64,000 nucleotides of DNA from contig JBPDWA010000005.1 of NCBI GenBank assembly GCA_051295955.1, positions 1-64,000 of the forward strand, read 5' to 3'. Below, one piece after another: positions 1-8,189 of this stretch; the first letter of the stretch is position 1, and every line of letters starts with the position of its first letter. The notes under the pieces were generated by a model. That model had not been told where the DNA came from, did no database searches, and saw nothing but the letters and a program-made list of their open reading frames with translations. The DNA comes from Enterococcus faecalis_A. GTDB lineage: Bacteria > Bacillota > Bacilli > Lactobacillales > Enterococcaceae. The position numbers were made by a program, and so were the translations under genes.

Positions 1-264
1 TTCTAAAGAATTGTCAAGAACTTTTCAAAAGATTGTTCAGATGGATGCAGTTACTGGCGACTGTCGCATGCGGCTGCGACAACTTCTATATCTTACCACC
101 TCGTTTGTTATTTGTCAACAACTTTTTTCGTTGCTTTTCATAACCTTTTTCGAGGTTTTGAAATCAAAGAAGTGTTATTCAATTCTTGATTTCAGTGATG
201 TGCACAGCGGGCTTGGCCGCCTTGCGACATGTAATAATATATCAAGATTTCCGTGTCAGGTCAA
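1..264 (-). promoter_or_regulatory. Tandem rRNA-type promoters firing leftward off the window
   Basis: Read on the minus strand, two near-consensus promoters lie in tandem. One has TTGACC (259-264), a 17-base spacer and TATATT (236-241). The other has TTGACA (113-118), a 17-base spacer and TAAGAT (90-95). A third TTGACA lies at 12-17 and its -10 would fall beyond the edge. No protein gene fits between them. Strong stacked promoters with GC-rich discriminator-like stretches and no coding sequence are typical of Firmicute rRNA operons, so a 16S gene probably starts just left of position 1. This is an inference, since the rRNA itself is not in the window. Confidence 0.6.
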
Positions 265-458
265 CACTTTTTTAAAATTTATTTTGGAGGTTTTTCTCAT
301 TTTTACTTAACGGTTTTTGGTTTCTTCGGCATTCTCTTTTATTGTAGACTACTAGCTTAAAAAAAAGATAAGGTAAGCGTTTAATAACGATTGTAAATTT
401 GATTTTTTGTTACATCATTCGGTTATAAATTATCAGTTCTTAATAGTTTTTTAGTACT

Positions 459-485
459 AAAAAAGCGAGATTCTATTGATCTCGC
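459..485 (-). terminator. Terminator of the hypothetical gene at 515-880
   Basis: A 7-bp stem (GCGAGAT at 465-471 with ATCTCGC at 479-485) with a 7-base loop is followed on the minus strand by a run of T. It lies about 30 bases after the stop of the leftward gene. Confidence 0.75.
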
Positions 486-514
486 CGTTATTTCTATTCT
501 TATGTTGATCATTC

Positions 515-880
515 TTAGAACATTGGTACGCCTTCTATTTCATAAGAGGACCACAATGCTTTCAGTTTAGAAGGTTCTGCCCAAGTATAGTCGCTATTTG
601 TAAAATGCTTTGGCATATACTTTTCTTCCATTTCAAAGACGAACAGTGGAAGATTTTCTTTATTGATGTGAGCATTAGTTAATTCTACTAAGTTTATGTT
701 TGTTACATCAAGTTGGATTTCTTCCTTAAACAATTGCAACATACTAGCCAAACCAGTCATACTATCAGACACTTTTGCTGTCGCGAATTCTATGTTTTCA
801 CCTAAAGGGCGCATTAAAAATTTTTTACTGCCGTTTTCTAGGTTAAGCATAATAGTTCCAGCGACTCTTTTGTTAGACAA
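515..880 (-). CDS. Small conserved-looking hypothetical protein
   Basis: This leftward gene encodes about 121 residues and is not recognised with certainty. It has no signal peptide and no membrane segment, and it is rich in charged residues. The N-terminal half, with the pattern of a short strand, a glycine turn and LMRP, faintly recalls a Nudix-type fold, but there is no Nudix box, so no activity is claimed. The start chosen is TTG at 880, because GAGGTGG ends five bases upstream. A GTG at 889 in the same frame lies inside that ribosome site. It follows the S1-domain gene at 955-1323 in the same direction, 75 bases apart, and has its own terminator. The two may be co-transcribed. Confidence 0.7.
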   Translation of the reverse strand: MSNKRVAGTIMLNLENGSKKFLMRPLGENIEFATAKVSDSMTGLASMLQLFKEEIQLDVTNINLVELTNAHINKENLPLFVFEMEEKYMPKHFTNSDYTWAEPSKLKALWSSYEIEGVPMF

Positions 881-954
881 AACATCCACCTCAATTAGTA
901 TTAAAAATTCATTGTTCTGGAAAATTGTACCATATTTTCTGAAAAAAAACAGAA

Positions 955-1323
955 TTATTTCGCAAGTAATTTTTCTATGGCTTCATCTATCCAAATAGGT
1001 AACTGTTTTTCTAAACTTGTAAAACCAATTTTTTTGTTTTTATTAGTAAAATATCTTTTTCTGCGATGATTGGTTGATGGAGCTTTATTCTCCAAGGTAC
1101 GTAAAGATAGACTGATTTTTTGAGAATACTCATCCACATCAATGACTTGCACTGTCACTTTTTGTCCGACAGTCAATAAGCTGTGTATATTTTTAGTAAA
1201 ACCTGCTTGGACTTCCGATACATGAATCAGTCCTTGAGTGTGCTCATCCAAGGAAACAAAGGCTCCATAAGGCTGCAAGCCTGTAATTGTTCCGTTAAAA
1301 ATCATACCGATTTTATATTTCAT
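955..1323 (-). CDS. cvfD: S1-domain RNA-binding protein, CvfD/YugI (GSP13) family
   Basis: This 122-residue protein starts with an S1/OB-fold domain spanning roughly residues 3-75. Visible S1 signatures are GAFVSL, the GLIHVSE motif and a closing SLSLR. A basic linker (NHRRKRYF) and a short helical tail follow. The size matches the CvfD/YugI family, single S1 proteins that bind RNA or ribosomes and act as post-transcriptional regulators in Firmicutes. The ATG at 1323 is preferred over the one at 1353 because AGAGGAA lies six bases upstream of it. The gene is divergent from the broken aminotransferase at 1492 and precedes a small hypothetical gene in the same direction. Confidence 0.82.
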   Translation of the reverse strand: MKYKIGMIFNGTITGLQPYGAFVSLDEHTQGLIHVSEVQAGFTKNIHSLLTVGQKVTVQVIDVDEYSQKISLSLRTLENKAPSTNHRRKRYFTNKNKKIGFTSLEKQLPIWIDEAIEKLLAK

Positions 1324-1491
1324 TTGTATTCCTCTTTCATTTACCGTTTTCATTCTTTCTACTCATCTAAAATAATAGCACTTTTTTTTGATTTCTGCAT
1401 TACTGCTCTTTTTTCATGCAATAAGCTTTTTCTTTTTTTTAAAGTCTACTATACTAGCAGAAATGATAAATTAAAGAAATGGGGTTGTTTT

Positions 1492-2660
1492 ATGTCAAAA
1501 TTCGATGATGTTATTGACCGTCGCCACACAAATTGTATCAAATGGGACACTATTGAAGATACATACGATGAAAAAGAGTTATTGCCTTTATGGGTTGCCG
1601 ACATGGATTTTAAAGCTCATCAACCAATTTTAGATGCTTTGTCTGAGGTGTTAAAACAAGGTGTATTGGGCTATACAAAAGTACCAAATAATTTGTATGA
1701 AGCTATCCAAAATTAGCAAAAAACACATCATCGTTTACTCGTCGAAAAAGAAGCTATCCTTTTTAGTAGCGGGGTTGTGCCTAGCTTAGCTACTGCAATT
1801 CAGGCATATACGTCGCCTTCAGAATCTGTGTTGATTTGTGATCCTGTCTATCCTCCTTTTGCCAATGTAATAAAACAAAACAAGCGTAACTTAGTACGCC
1901 ATGCCCTTATACAACGCAATGGTCATTTTGAAATTGACTTTACTAAAATGGAAGAACAAATAATTGCTGAAAATGTTAAGTTGCTACTTTTTTGTAATCC
2001 TCATAATCCTGGGGGCATGTTTGGACCAAAATAGAAATCCAAACTTTAGGAAACCTTTGTCAAAAACACCACGTTATTGTAATCAGTGATGAAATTCATC
2101 AAGACTTAGTTTTTTCGCCACATGTTTTTTGTTCTTTCACGGCTGCAAACGAATTGTTTAAAGGGTTTACAGTTACTTTAACGGCTGCTACCAAGACTTT
2201 TAACTTAGCCGGCATTAAAAATTCAATGGTCTTTATTCCTAATCAGGCTCTACGTCAAGCTTTTGTCACTGTCCAAAAACAAAACCAGCAAACTGAGATT
2301 AATACTTTTGGTTATGTCGGAACTACTGTAGCTTATCAAACCGGTGTGCAATGGTTGCAAGAATTACTTACCTATATGGAAGCAAACATTCAATTGACGA
2401 CCGAATTTTTCGCAAATGAAATGCCACAAGTTAAAGTTATGCAGCCCGAAGGAACTTATTTAATGTGGTTGGACTTTAGCAATTATCAAATGACCGACCA
2501 GCAACTACAAGATACTTTAATTCATAAAGGAAAGGTTGTTTTGAATTCGGGCATTAGTTTCGGTCCTGCTGGCACACAACATATGCGGTTAAATTTTGCT
2601 TGTTCAAAAGCTACCTTGGAGGAAGGATTAATACGAATAAAAAAAGCCTTCCAAGCTTAA
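1492..2660 (+). pseudogene. Broken MalY/PatB-type PLP aminotransferase (cystathionine beta-lyase family)
   Basis: The reading frame starts at an ATG at 1492 with the family opening FDDVIDRRHTNCIKWD and LWVADMDF. An amber codon at 1714-1716 stands where relatives have tryptophan, and the same frame then continues through SGVVPSLATAIQAY and CNPHNPGGMFGP. Near 2030-2034 one base appears to be lost, or two gained. After the shift the frame resumes with VIVISDEIHQDL, the PLP-lysine region ATKTFNLAGIKNS and an intact C terminus ending at 2660. One nonsense and one frameshift mutation therefore break an otherwise full-length gene of about 390 codons. The enzyme family cleaves cystathionine or related C-S bonds. 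Sequencing error cannot be excluded, but two independent lesions make real decay likelier. Confidence 0.9.
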
Positions 2661-2662
2661 AA

Positions 2663-2775
2663 AAGAGCTTAAGCCAAAAGTCGTTAAAACACGAGTAATT
2701 TGAATAAAAGACGAATCCTACGCTTTTTGTAGGACTCACCTTTTATAAGCTGATTGTAGTTCCTGACTTTTAGCC
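2663..2775. repeat. Dispersed intergenic repeat, copy 1
   Basis: The element begins GCCAAAAGTCGTTAA and ends GACTTTTAGCC, so its ends are imperfect inverted repeats. An internal hairpin is built on CCTACG. Similar sequence occurs at 24759-24866 and 47664-47771. It lies between the convergent pair of broken aminotransferase and cyclophilin genes. A further weak stem (AGAGTGG near 2792 with CCACTCT near 2827) follows before the cyclophilin stop. Confidence 0.6.
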
Positions 2776-2898
2776 GCTGTTTATTCAGTTCAGAGTGGGA
2801 AAAAAAGCTTTTTATACGTTTGTCTTCCACTCTTACTTTTAAATAACTACCGGGAAAAGCCGCTAGCTAGTTATGTTCTTCCGCTATTTAGCTACTTT

Positions 2899-3489
2899 TT
2901 ATTCTCCGATAATGTCCACCTTCTCCATGACAACGTCAAATTCCGGACGATCTTGTGCGTCTCTTTTCACTCCACCAATTTCATCAACTACGTCCATGCC
3001 GTCAATTACTTGGCCAAACACCGTGTGGCGGTGATCAAGCCAAGGTGTACCGCCTTTTTCATAAGCAGCAATTATTTCTTTAGGGTAACCAGCACCTTCC
3101 AGCTGCCCCATCATAGAAGCCGGCACATTTTGATTATTTACGATGAAAAATTGACTTCCGTTTGTATTGGGTCCCGCATTAGCCATTGATAAAGCTCCAC
3201 GCAAGTTAAACAGTTCATTTGAGAATTCATCTTCAAAAGCTGCACCATAAATGCTTTCGCCGCCCATTCCGGTACCGGTAGGATCGCCCCCTTGAATCAT
3301 AAAATCAGGGATTACCCGGTGAAAGATAACGCCGTTGTAATAGCCTTTTTTTGCAAGCTCCACAAAGTTGTTCACTGTTTTAGGTGCTTGTTCTGGAAAC
3401 AATTGGACCGTCATCGTACCTCTATTGGTTTTAATAGCCGCTTTTGGGCCTTTTGCGTTTTCTAAATCTAATTGTGGAAATTCTGACAT
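2899..3489 (-). CDS. ppiB: Peptidyl-prolyl cis-trans isomerase, cyclophilin type
   Basis: This 196-residue cytoplasmic cyclophilin has no signal peptide. It catalyses cis-trans isomerisation of X-Pro bonds during folding. Family signatures are in order: the beta-strand KTVNNFVELAKKGYYNG, the active-site FHRVIPDFMIQGGD, the GALSMANAG loop and the GSQFFI strand. The histidine-rich WLDHRHTVFGQV segment is also typical. The ATG at 3489 follows GGGAGGAAAT with good spacing. An upstream ATG at 3528 in the same frame has no comparable site. The gene is single, convergent with the broken aminotransferase and divergent from the ferredoxin reductase gene. Confidence 0.93.
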   Translation of the reverse strand: MSEFPQLDLENAKGPKAAIKTNRGTMTVQLFPEQAPKTVNNFVELAKKGYYNGVIFHRVIPDFMIQGGDPTGTGMGGESIYGAAFEDEFSNELFNLRGALSMANAGPNTNGSQFFIVNNQNVPASMMGQLEGAGYPKEIIAAYEKGGTPWLDHRHTVFGQVIDGMDVVDEIGGVKRDAQDRPEFDVVMEKVDIIGE

Positions 3490-3695
3490 TTTATTTCCTC
3501 CCATCGTATTATTTAACAGTAATATCATATCGGAAAACAGTGGAAATTACCATGATCTTTTTTATCCTGTTTAAAAAGGACTAATGCAGCGTTTCACAAA
3601 CTTGATTTTTTAAAGCAGTCATGCTATTTTGTGGACAACAAATAGCTTTTTTTGATTAATGAAAGCTCAGTAGGCTTTCATATAGGAGGAATTAG

Positions 3696-4706
3696 ATGTC
3701 TGATACACAAAATATTTATGATATAACTATTATTGGTGGTGGTCCAGTGGGCTTGTTCGCTGCTTTTTATGCTGGCATTCGTAAAGCCAAAACGAAAGTG
3801 ATCGATAGCTTACCTGAATTAGGCGGACAATTAGCTACCCTTTATCCGGAAAAATATATTTACGATGTACCTGGTTTTCCAGCGATTAAAGCTCAAGATT
3901 TAGTAGACAATCTCACCCAGCAAATCGTCCCCTTTCAACATACGATTTGCTTAGAAGAAGAAGTACTCAACATCAAACAAGAAGCTTCAGGATTATTACT
4001 TTTAGAAACCACCAAGGGGAAACATTATTCACGAGCAGTAATTTTTGCTATGGGAAATGGTTCTTTTCAACCGCGACGCTTAGCGTTGAAAGCTGCTACT
4101 GCTTTTGAAGGAAAACATGTTCACTATTACGTCACTGATATGGCAACTTTTGCCGGCCAAAAAGTTGCGATTGCCGGTGGTGGCGATTCTGCTATTGATT
4201 GGGCCTTGATGTTGGAGCCTATTGCTAAGGAAGTTGCAATTATTCATCGTCGTCCTGATTTCCGTGGGCATGAACATAGCGTAGACAAACTAAAACAATC
4301 AACGGTTTCCATTTATACACCTTACATTATCAATGATTTGTTAGTTGATAATGAAAAATTTAAAGGTATTCAACTTAAAGCAACTAAAAGCGATCATATT
4401 GAAGAATTAGCTGTTGATTCGCTAATTGTCAACTACGGCTTCACTTCTTCTTTAAGTCATCTAAAAGAATGGGGCTTAGACATGACTCGCAGCGCCATCA
4501 ATGTTGCTTCTGATATGGCAACTAATATTCCGGGTGTATACGCAGCAGGCGATATTTGCACCTATGAGGGGAAAGTAAAATTAATTGCTACCGGTTTTGG
4601 TGAAGCACCAACAGCTGTTAACAATGCCTTGCATTATATTCATCCTGACAAACGCAGACAGCCGATGCACAGTACAAGTTTGTATGAAAATGGTAATCCT
4701 TTTTAG
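3696..4706 (+). CDS. fnr: Ferredoxin/flavodoxin-NADP reductase, type 2 (YumC family)
   Basis: The product of 336 residues is a thioredoxin-reductase-like flavoprotein that transfers electrons between NADPH and ferredoxin or flavodoxin. The FAD-binding GGGPVGLFAAFYAG is at about residues 13-26, and the NADPH-binding GGGDSAIDWAL is at about residues 155-165. The C-terminal FAD motif AAGDICTYEGK also appears. No redox-active CxxC is present between them, which separates it from thioredoxin reductases and supports the FNR assignment. An AGGAGG site lies six bases before the ATG. It stands alone, 140 bases before pgpA. Confidence 0.92.
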   Translation: MSDTQNIYDITIIGGGPVGLFAAFYAGIRKAKTKVIDSLPELGGQLATLYPEKYIYDVPGFPAIKAQDLVDNLTQQIVPFQHTICLEEEVLNIKQEASGLLLLETTKGKHYSRAVIFAMGNGSFQPRRLALKAATAFEGKHVHYYVTDMATFAGQKVAIAGGGDSAIDWALMLEPIAKEVAIIHRRPDFRGHEHSVDKLKQSTVSIYTPYIINDLLVDNEKFKGIQLKATKSDHIEELAVDSLIVNYGFTSSLSHLKEWGLDMTRSAINVASDMATNIPGVYAAGDICTYEGKVKLIATGFGEAPTAVNNALHYIHPDKRRQPMHSTSLYENGNPF

Positions 4707-4846
4707 ATAAAGACATACAACATTATTGCCTCATAGCTAGTACAGGTAGGAAAACAAAAGATACACTTTATCGAAATATTTGTCGTTTAACACTTGGTAA
4801 GCTACGATAATAACAGTTACAACTGCAATATGGAAGGAGGAATAAA

Positions 4847-5353
4847 ATGGTTATTCAAGGAGATACATTAGAAATGAAAGCCCGCCAATTATTGCAAGAG
4901 CGCGGCGTTGAAGTAAAAGATTTGGCAGAGTTAGTGATGTTTTTACAAAAATCATATATTGACGATCTAAAATTTGATAGCTGTATCGAAAGTGTAGAAA
5001 GTGTTTTATCAAAACGAGAAGTTCACAATGCAATTTTAACAGGCATTCAACTGGATATTTTAGCTGAAGAACAAAAACTTTTCCAGCCGCTGCAAGAAAT
5101 ATTGACTGAAGATGAAGGCTTGTATGGTATTGATGAAATTTTAGCCCTTTCAATCGTTAACGTGTACGGTTCTATTGGTTTCACTAATTATGGCTACATT
5201 GACAAAGTAAAGCCAGGTATTTTAAAAAAATTAAACGCTCATAACGGCAAAGATGTGCATACTTTTTTGGATGATATTGTCGGAGCAATCGCTGCAGCTG
5301 CTGCCAGTCGCTTGGCCCATGCCCAACCAGACAAAAGTCGGATCACTCAATAA
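4847..5353 (+). CDS. pgpA: Phosphatidylglycerophosphatase A-like protein (YutG/PgpA family)
   Basis: The 168-residue protein matches the YutG-type PgpA family of Firmicutes, which removes phosphate from phosphatidylglycerophosphate to make phosphatidylglycerol. Recognisable blocks are the KREVHNAILTGIQLD segment, then LYGIDEILALSIVNVYGSIG and FTNYGYIDK. Firmicute members lack the membrane spans seen in proteobacterial PgpA, and none is seen here. GGAGGAAT precedes the ATG. It may cooperate in membrane lipid supply with the cardiolipin synthase at 11559, though they are not linked in one operon. The alanine-rich C terminus is usual for the family. Confidence 0.85.
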   Translation: MVIQGDTLEMKARQLLQERGVEVKDLAELVMFLQKSYIDDLKFDSCIESVESVLSKREVHNAILTGIQLDILAEEQKLFQPLQEILTEDEGLYGIDEILALSIVNVYGSIGFTNYGYIDKVKPGILKKLNAHNGKDVHTFLDDIVGAIAAAAASRLAHAQPDKSRITQ

Positions 5354-5529
5354 CTCATGAACCGAACGTGTTGCTAAAAGCGGCGTTGATTTTATGCACA
5401 TTGTTTCGTTGAATTCTCATTTCCCCAAATAAAAGAATTCCAATCCTCACGCTTGTAGCAAACACGTCGCAGAAATATCTGGAAGAACCCATATATTTCT
5501 AAAAAGATAGAAGTGAAAATAAAAGAAAA

Positions 5530-5557
5530 AAACGGTATTGGAGTACCAATACCGTTT
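5530..5557 (-). terminator. Perfect terminator hairpin
   Basis: AAACGGTATTGG and CCAATACCGTTT form a 12-bp stem with a 4-base loop, followed on the minus strand by T-rich sequence. In the plus direction, where it follows pgpA, the T run is only three bases. Confidence 0.75.
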
Positions 5558-5599
5558 CAATCGCTCAATAAATATACACTAAATCTACACGTAAATACA

Positions 5600-5628
5600 T
5601 TGTCATTCCTTTTTAGGGTAGATATTTT
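5600..5628 (+). promoter_or_regulatory. Possible plus-strand promoter opposite the candidate RNA
   Basis: TTGTCA (5600-5605), a 17-base spacer and TATTTT (5623-5628) are followed about 95 bases later by the hairpin and T run at 5715-5757. It could make a short antisense RNA to the minus-strand candidate. The match is moderate. Confidence 0.3.
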
Positions 5629-5714
5629 TCCTAAAATTGAGTACAATGAATTGTGTCAGTGCTTTGCATTGACGAGGGCAACTTGATTGGTCAGCTCCAA
5701 CTGACTGATCAGGG

Positions 5715-5757
5715 CTTCATAGTTTGGCTGCAACCAAATTATGAAGTGCCTTTTTTT
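5715..5757 (+). terminator. Hairpin with T run on the plus strand
   Basis: CTTCATA (5715-5721) and TTTGG (5723-5727) pair with CCAAA (5734-5738) and TATGAAG (5740-5746). TGCCTTTTTTT follows. No plus-strand gene ends nearby, so it may end a short RNA. Confidence 0.5.
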
Positions 5758-5920
5758 ATTCACTTCTATCCGTCTTCATTGTACAAGATATTTAATCGTT
5801 TCGTCAATCACGTTTCTTATAATTTTGTAGAATTTGAAAATGCTTGGTAACAAACCCGTGATTTTTTCAGTAAAAACGGATCAAAATTAGTCTTTTGAAA
5901 AAACCATTGTTTGCTATCTA

Positions 5921-5944
5921 AAGTAAGAGCCCTAGCTCTTACTT
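5921..5944. terminator. Hairpin over the lipoprotein stop codon
   Basis: AAGTAAGAGC pairs with GCTCTTACTT around a 4-base loop. T6 follows in the plus direction and only a short T run follows in the minus direction, so leftward termination is uncertain. Confidence 0.45.
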
Positions 5945-6816
5945 TTTTCGATAGATGTAGCCATTTTAATAGCTTGGACTGGGTCAAAGTGATGAATGGT
6001 ATAGACTACGTTATTTTCTTGCCAAACAACAGCATTTTGTTGATAATCAGTTCCACTGCTGGCTGACAAAGTAATTCGTCCGGCATCTTTAGGTGCAGGT
6101 AACATTTCTTTTTCCAATAAATCGACAATTTGCTTAGCCAACGGCTGTGGATTTTCTCCTTGAACGTTCGATGCCTGTACTAACAAGCGCCAATTTCCTT
6201 CTTGCCAAGTAAGATAACTGGAACCAGCTGCTCCTTGTTGATGGCCGATGATCCCATGTCCTAAATCCACCGCTTGGCCGCCATCATCGTTATTTTGTTG
6301 TACGGCTGCTTGAGCTTGGGCTGGCGAGTTGTACGTTTTCTTTTCAAAAGCGGCGATTGGCGTCAGCTGATTTACTTGAAGATCATTAACAGCAATAGCA
6401 GCCTGTTCTGCATAGTATAAAATACGAAAATTTGCTTGATCTTGAGTCGGCGTTGTTGCTGCCGTCAAATAAGGTGCTGTTTTACTTGTTAAAATAGCTT
6501 GTGGCAATCCTTGATTGGGAAAAGCATCTTCCAGTGTTTGCAAAACAGTGGTAGCTTGTGCATCAGGTGCTGATTTCTCACTGTTCCCAGCTGACGCTGA
6601 AGCGGCCTTTTGCGAGCTATTGGTAGTTTCAGCCGTAGTTGTCTCCTTGGTTGAAATACTTGTTTCAGATGTAGTACTTTGACGTGTGGATTCAGCAGAT
6701 ACACTCGCTTTTTGAGAAGTATTTTCACTACTGTCACTATTTTTAGTCTGACCACCACAAGCAGATAAAATAATAGTCAGTAGACTCAACCCTAAAACAA
6801 TTGCTTTCTTTTTCAT
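5932..6816 (-). CDS. Secreted lipoprotein with serine/threonine-rich linker
   Basis: The 294-residue product starts with a lipoprotein signal peptide whose lipobox LSAC gives Cys-20 as the lipidated residue, so it should be anchored on the outer face of the membrane. Residues 25-85 are a low-complexity Ser/Thr/Ala/Glu linker. The C-terminal part, about 90-294, is a globular domain I do not recognise, with LTWQEGNWRLLVQAS and a conserved-looking DLGHGIIGHQQGAAGS. Function is unknown. AAGGAGGAAAC precedes the ATG. The stop codon lies inside a GC-rich hairpin at 5921-5944 that could also serve as terminator. It follows no clear operon partner. Confidence 0.82.
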   Translation of the reverse strand: MKKKAIVLGLSLLTIILSACGGQTKNSDSSENTSQKASVSAESTRQSTTSETSISTKETTTAETTNSSQKAASASAGNSEKSAPDAQATTVLQTLEDAFPNQGLPQAILTSKTAPYLTAATTPTQDQANFRILYYAEQAAIAVNDLQVNQLTPIAAFEKKTYNSPAQAQAAVQQNNDDGGQAVDLGHGIIGHQQGAAGSSYLTWQEGNWRLLVQASNVQGENPQPLAKQIVDLLEKEMLPAPKDAGRITLSASSGTDYQQNAVVWQENNVVYTIHHFDPVQAIKMATSIEKSKS

Positions 6817-7003
6817 ATAGTTTCCTCCTTTACTATCACTTTAATTGTAACCTACTGAAGAAAAAACTGCATCTGTTTGGCTTACCTAATGTTAGTCCAA
6901 GCAAATCACTACTAACTCCTTCAATTGATACTACCAATAAAAAAAATCCGATTATCGTATTTTACGTTTTTTTAAAGCAATACTCCATCAACTATCAGCA
7001 GCA

Positions 7004-7930
7004 TCACACCAAAAATGAGTCAAATTTTTTGATAAGTCGCACCCGTTTGTAATAAGCGCCGCTTAGGCTGACAATCGCTATGCCGGAGTGCTCCACCCAA
7101 GGAGCGGCCTTTTGACTGTCCTGAAATATAGTAGCCACCGGATCAGCGTTCGTGGTATCTACTTGCTTTGAAGAGTTACTGGTTACCGTTGAACTTCCCC
7201 AAGTACCTTTGAAATCGGTAGAAGTTACAGTTGTGCTTTCACTGCTAATATTGGAGTTGACCTTTATACCGGAACTGTCCGTCCGATCACTTTCCGGTGA
7301 GGTACTGTTTTCATTGGTAATTTCAGTTATCGACAAATTCTCACTGGACTCTGAGCTTTGTACTAAATCCGAAGAATGAGTGGGATCCTCAGACGAATCG
7401 GAACTAGAGATTTCGGTAATATTTGAAGAGTCATCAGTAGAAGTTGAATGTGAACTTTCGCTAGTAGTGGTTTTTAAAAAAATTGTTTGAGTACTACTAT
7501 TAGGCGATAATTGTCTTAAATTTTCCCTACGATCAGCGACCATGATTTTAAAAGAATGTGCCCGATCATCATCGGATAACAATGTCACTGAAAAACTAAA
7601 GTACCCTTGTTTGCCTTTAATTACTAAGTTGTCGTTACAATCAATTCGTAAGCCCGGATCAACATTTTTAAAGAAAACTTTGACTTGGTCAATCACATGA
7701 TCATCTCCGGAAAAATAAGCAACACCATGGATTTGATAGGTTTCATTTTGTTTCAGTGAAAGAACTCCTGAGTCAAACTCACCAAAGTCAACTCGATTCA
7801 CACCGGACCAACCAGACCGCACCTTAGTAGCCATTTTTTTGTCTGCTACTACTTTCTCACTAGTAGCTACCATATATAAACTTGTTGCTAATAATAAGAC
7901 CATAAAAAGAAAAGGAACTTTTTTCCTCAT
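7004..7930 (-). CDS. Secreted Ser/Thr-rich surface protein of unknown function
   Basis: The 308-residue product begins with a signal peptide of about 29 residues. Residues 40-150 form a compact domain with strands such as YQIHGVAYFSGDDHVIDQVKVFF. Residues 155-270 are an extended Ser/Thr/Asp/Glu linker like those of wall-anchored proteins. The C terminus, HSGIAIVSLSGAYYKR and then RVRLIKK, resembles a shortened sortase-anchor tail but has no LPxTG and only a short hydrophobic stretch, so anchoring may be lost. AAGAGG precedes the ATG. It is upstream of the lipoprotein gene in the same direction with a 187-base gap. I do not recognise the family. Confidence 0.75.
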   Translation of the reverse strand: MRKKVPFLFMVLLLATSLYMVATSEKVVADKKMATKVRSGWSGVNRVDFGEFDSGVLSLKQNETYQIHGVAYFSGDDHVIDQVKVFFKNVDPGLRIDCNDNLVIKGKQGYFSFSVTLLSDDDRAHSFKIMVADRRENLRQLSPNSSTQTIFLKTTTSESSHSTSTDDSSNITEISSSDSSEDPTHSSDLVQSSESSENLSITEITNENSTSPESDRTDSSGIKVNSNISSESTTVTSTDFKGTWGSSTVTSNSSKQVDTTNADPVATIFQDSQKAAPWVEHSGIAIVSLSGAYYKRVRLIKKFDSFLV

Positions 7931-7996
7931 AAATAACCTCTTGTGTAATAATAAAACGGACTTTAAAATAATTAGTCTTTTATTGCTAAAAAAATA

Positions 7997-8037
7997 GAAG
8001 TGAATATTTCGAAAGAAACTTTCAAAATATTCACTTC
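7997..8037 (-). terminator. Terminator of nhaC
   Basis: GAAGTGAATATTT and AAATATTCACTTC form a 13-bp stem. On the minus strand it is followed by TATTTTTTT, about 150 bases after the nhaC stop. Confidence 0.75.
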
Positions 8038-8189
8038 AGTGCTTACTTATTTATATAAACTCAAAGACAGAAGCAACAGTCGCCTGTTGTCTTGAACTAA
8101 TTCATTTTTTTTACTTTCATGGATGGAGAGATTTATCCACTTGAATAGTGAATTAAACGTGCCAATGACTTAGCATAAAATGAGCTTGA

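Larger units (their letters stand above)
5522..5771 (-). ncRNA. Candidate structured small RNA (minus strand)
   Basis: No gene covers 5354-5931. On the minus strand a promoter is visible: TTGACG (5802-5807), an 18-base spacer and TACAAT (5778-5783). About 215 bases downstream is a perfect 12-bp hairpin (5530-5557) followed by seven T, a strong terminator. Between them the predicted 245-base transcript can form two long hairpins, at 5715-5746 and around 5682-5711. A 13-codon reading frame starting at about 5606 behind AAAGGAAT is also present. The whole unit could be an independent small RNA or a very short gene. It does not match tmRNA, RNase P or SRP RNA as I know them. Confidence 0.4.

Noticed and set aside
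11..310. 99-codon plus-strand frame at the left edge
   Set aside because: No ribosome site, odd composition, and it lies exactly over stacked promoters on the other strand.
5653..5850. 65-codon frame in the gap after pgpA
   Set aside because: It spans a hairpin with T run and shows no ribosome site or family; the region is better explained as RNA signals.
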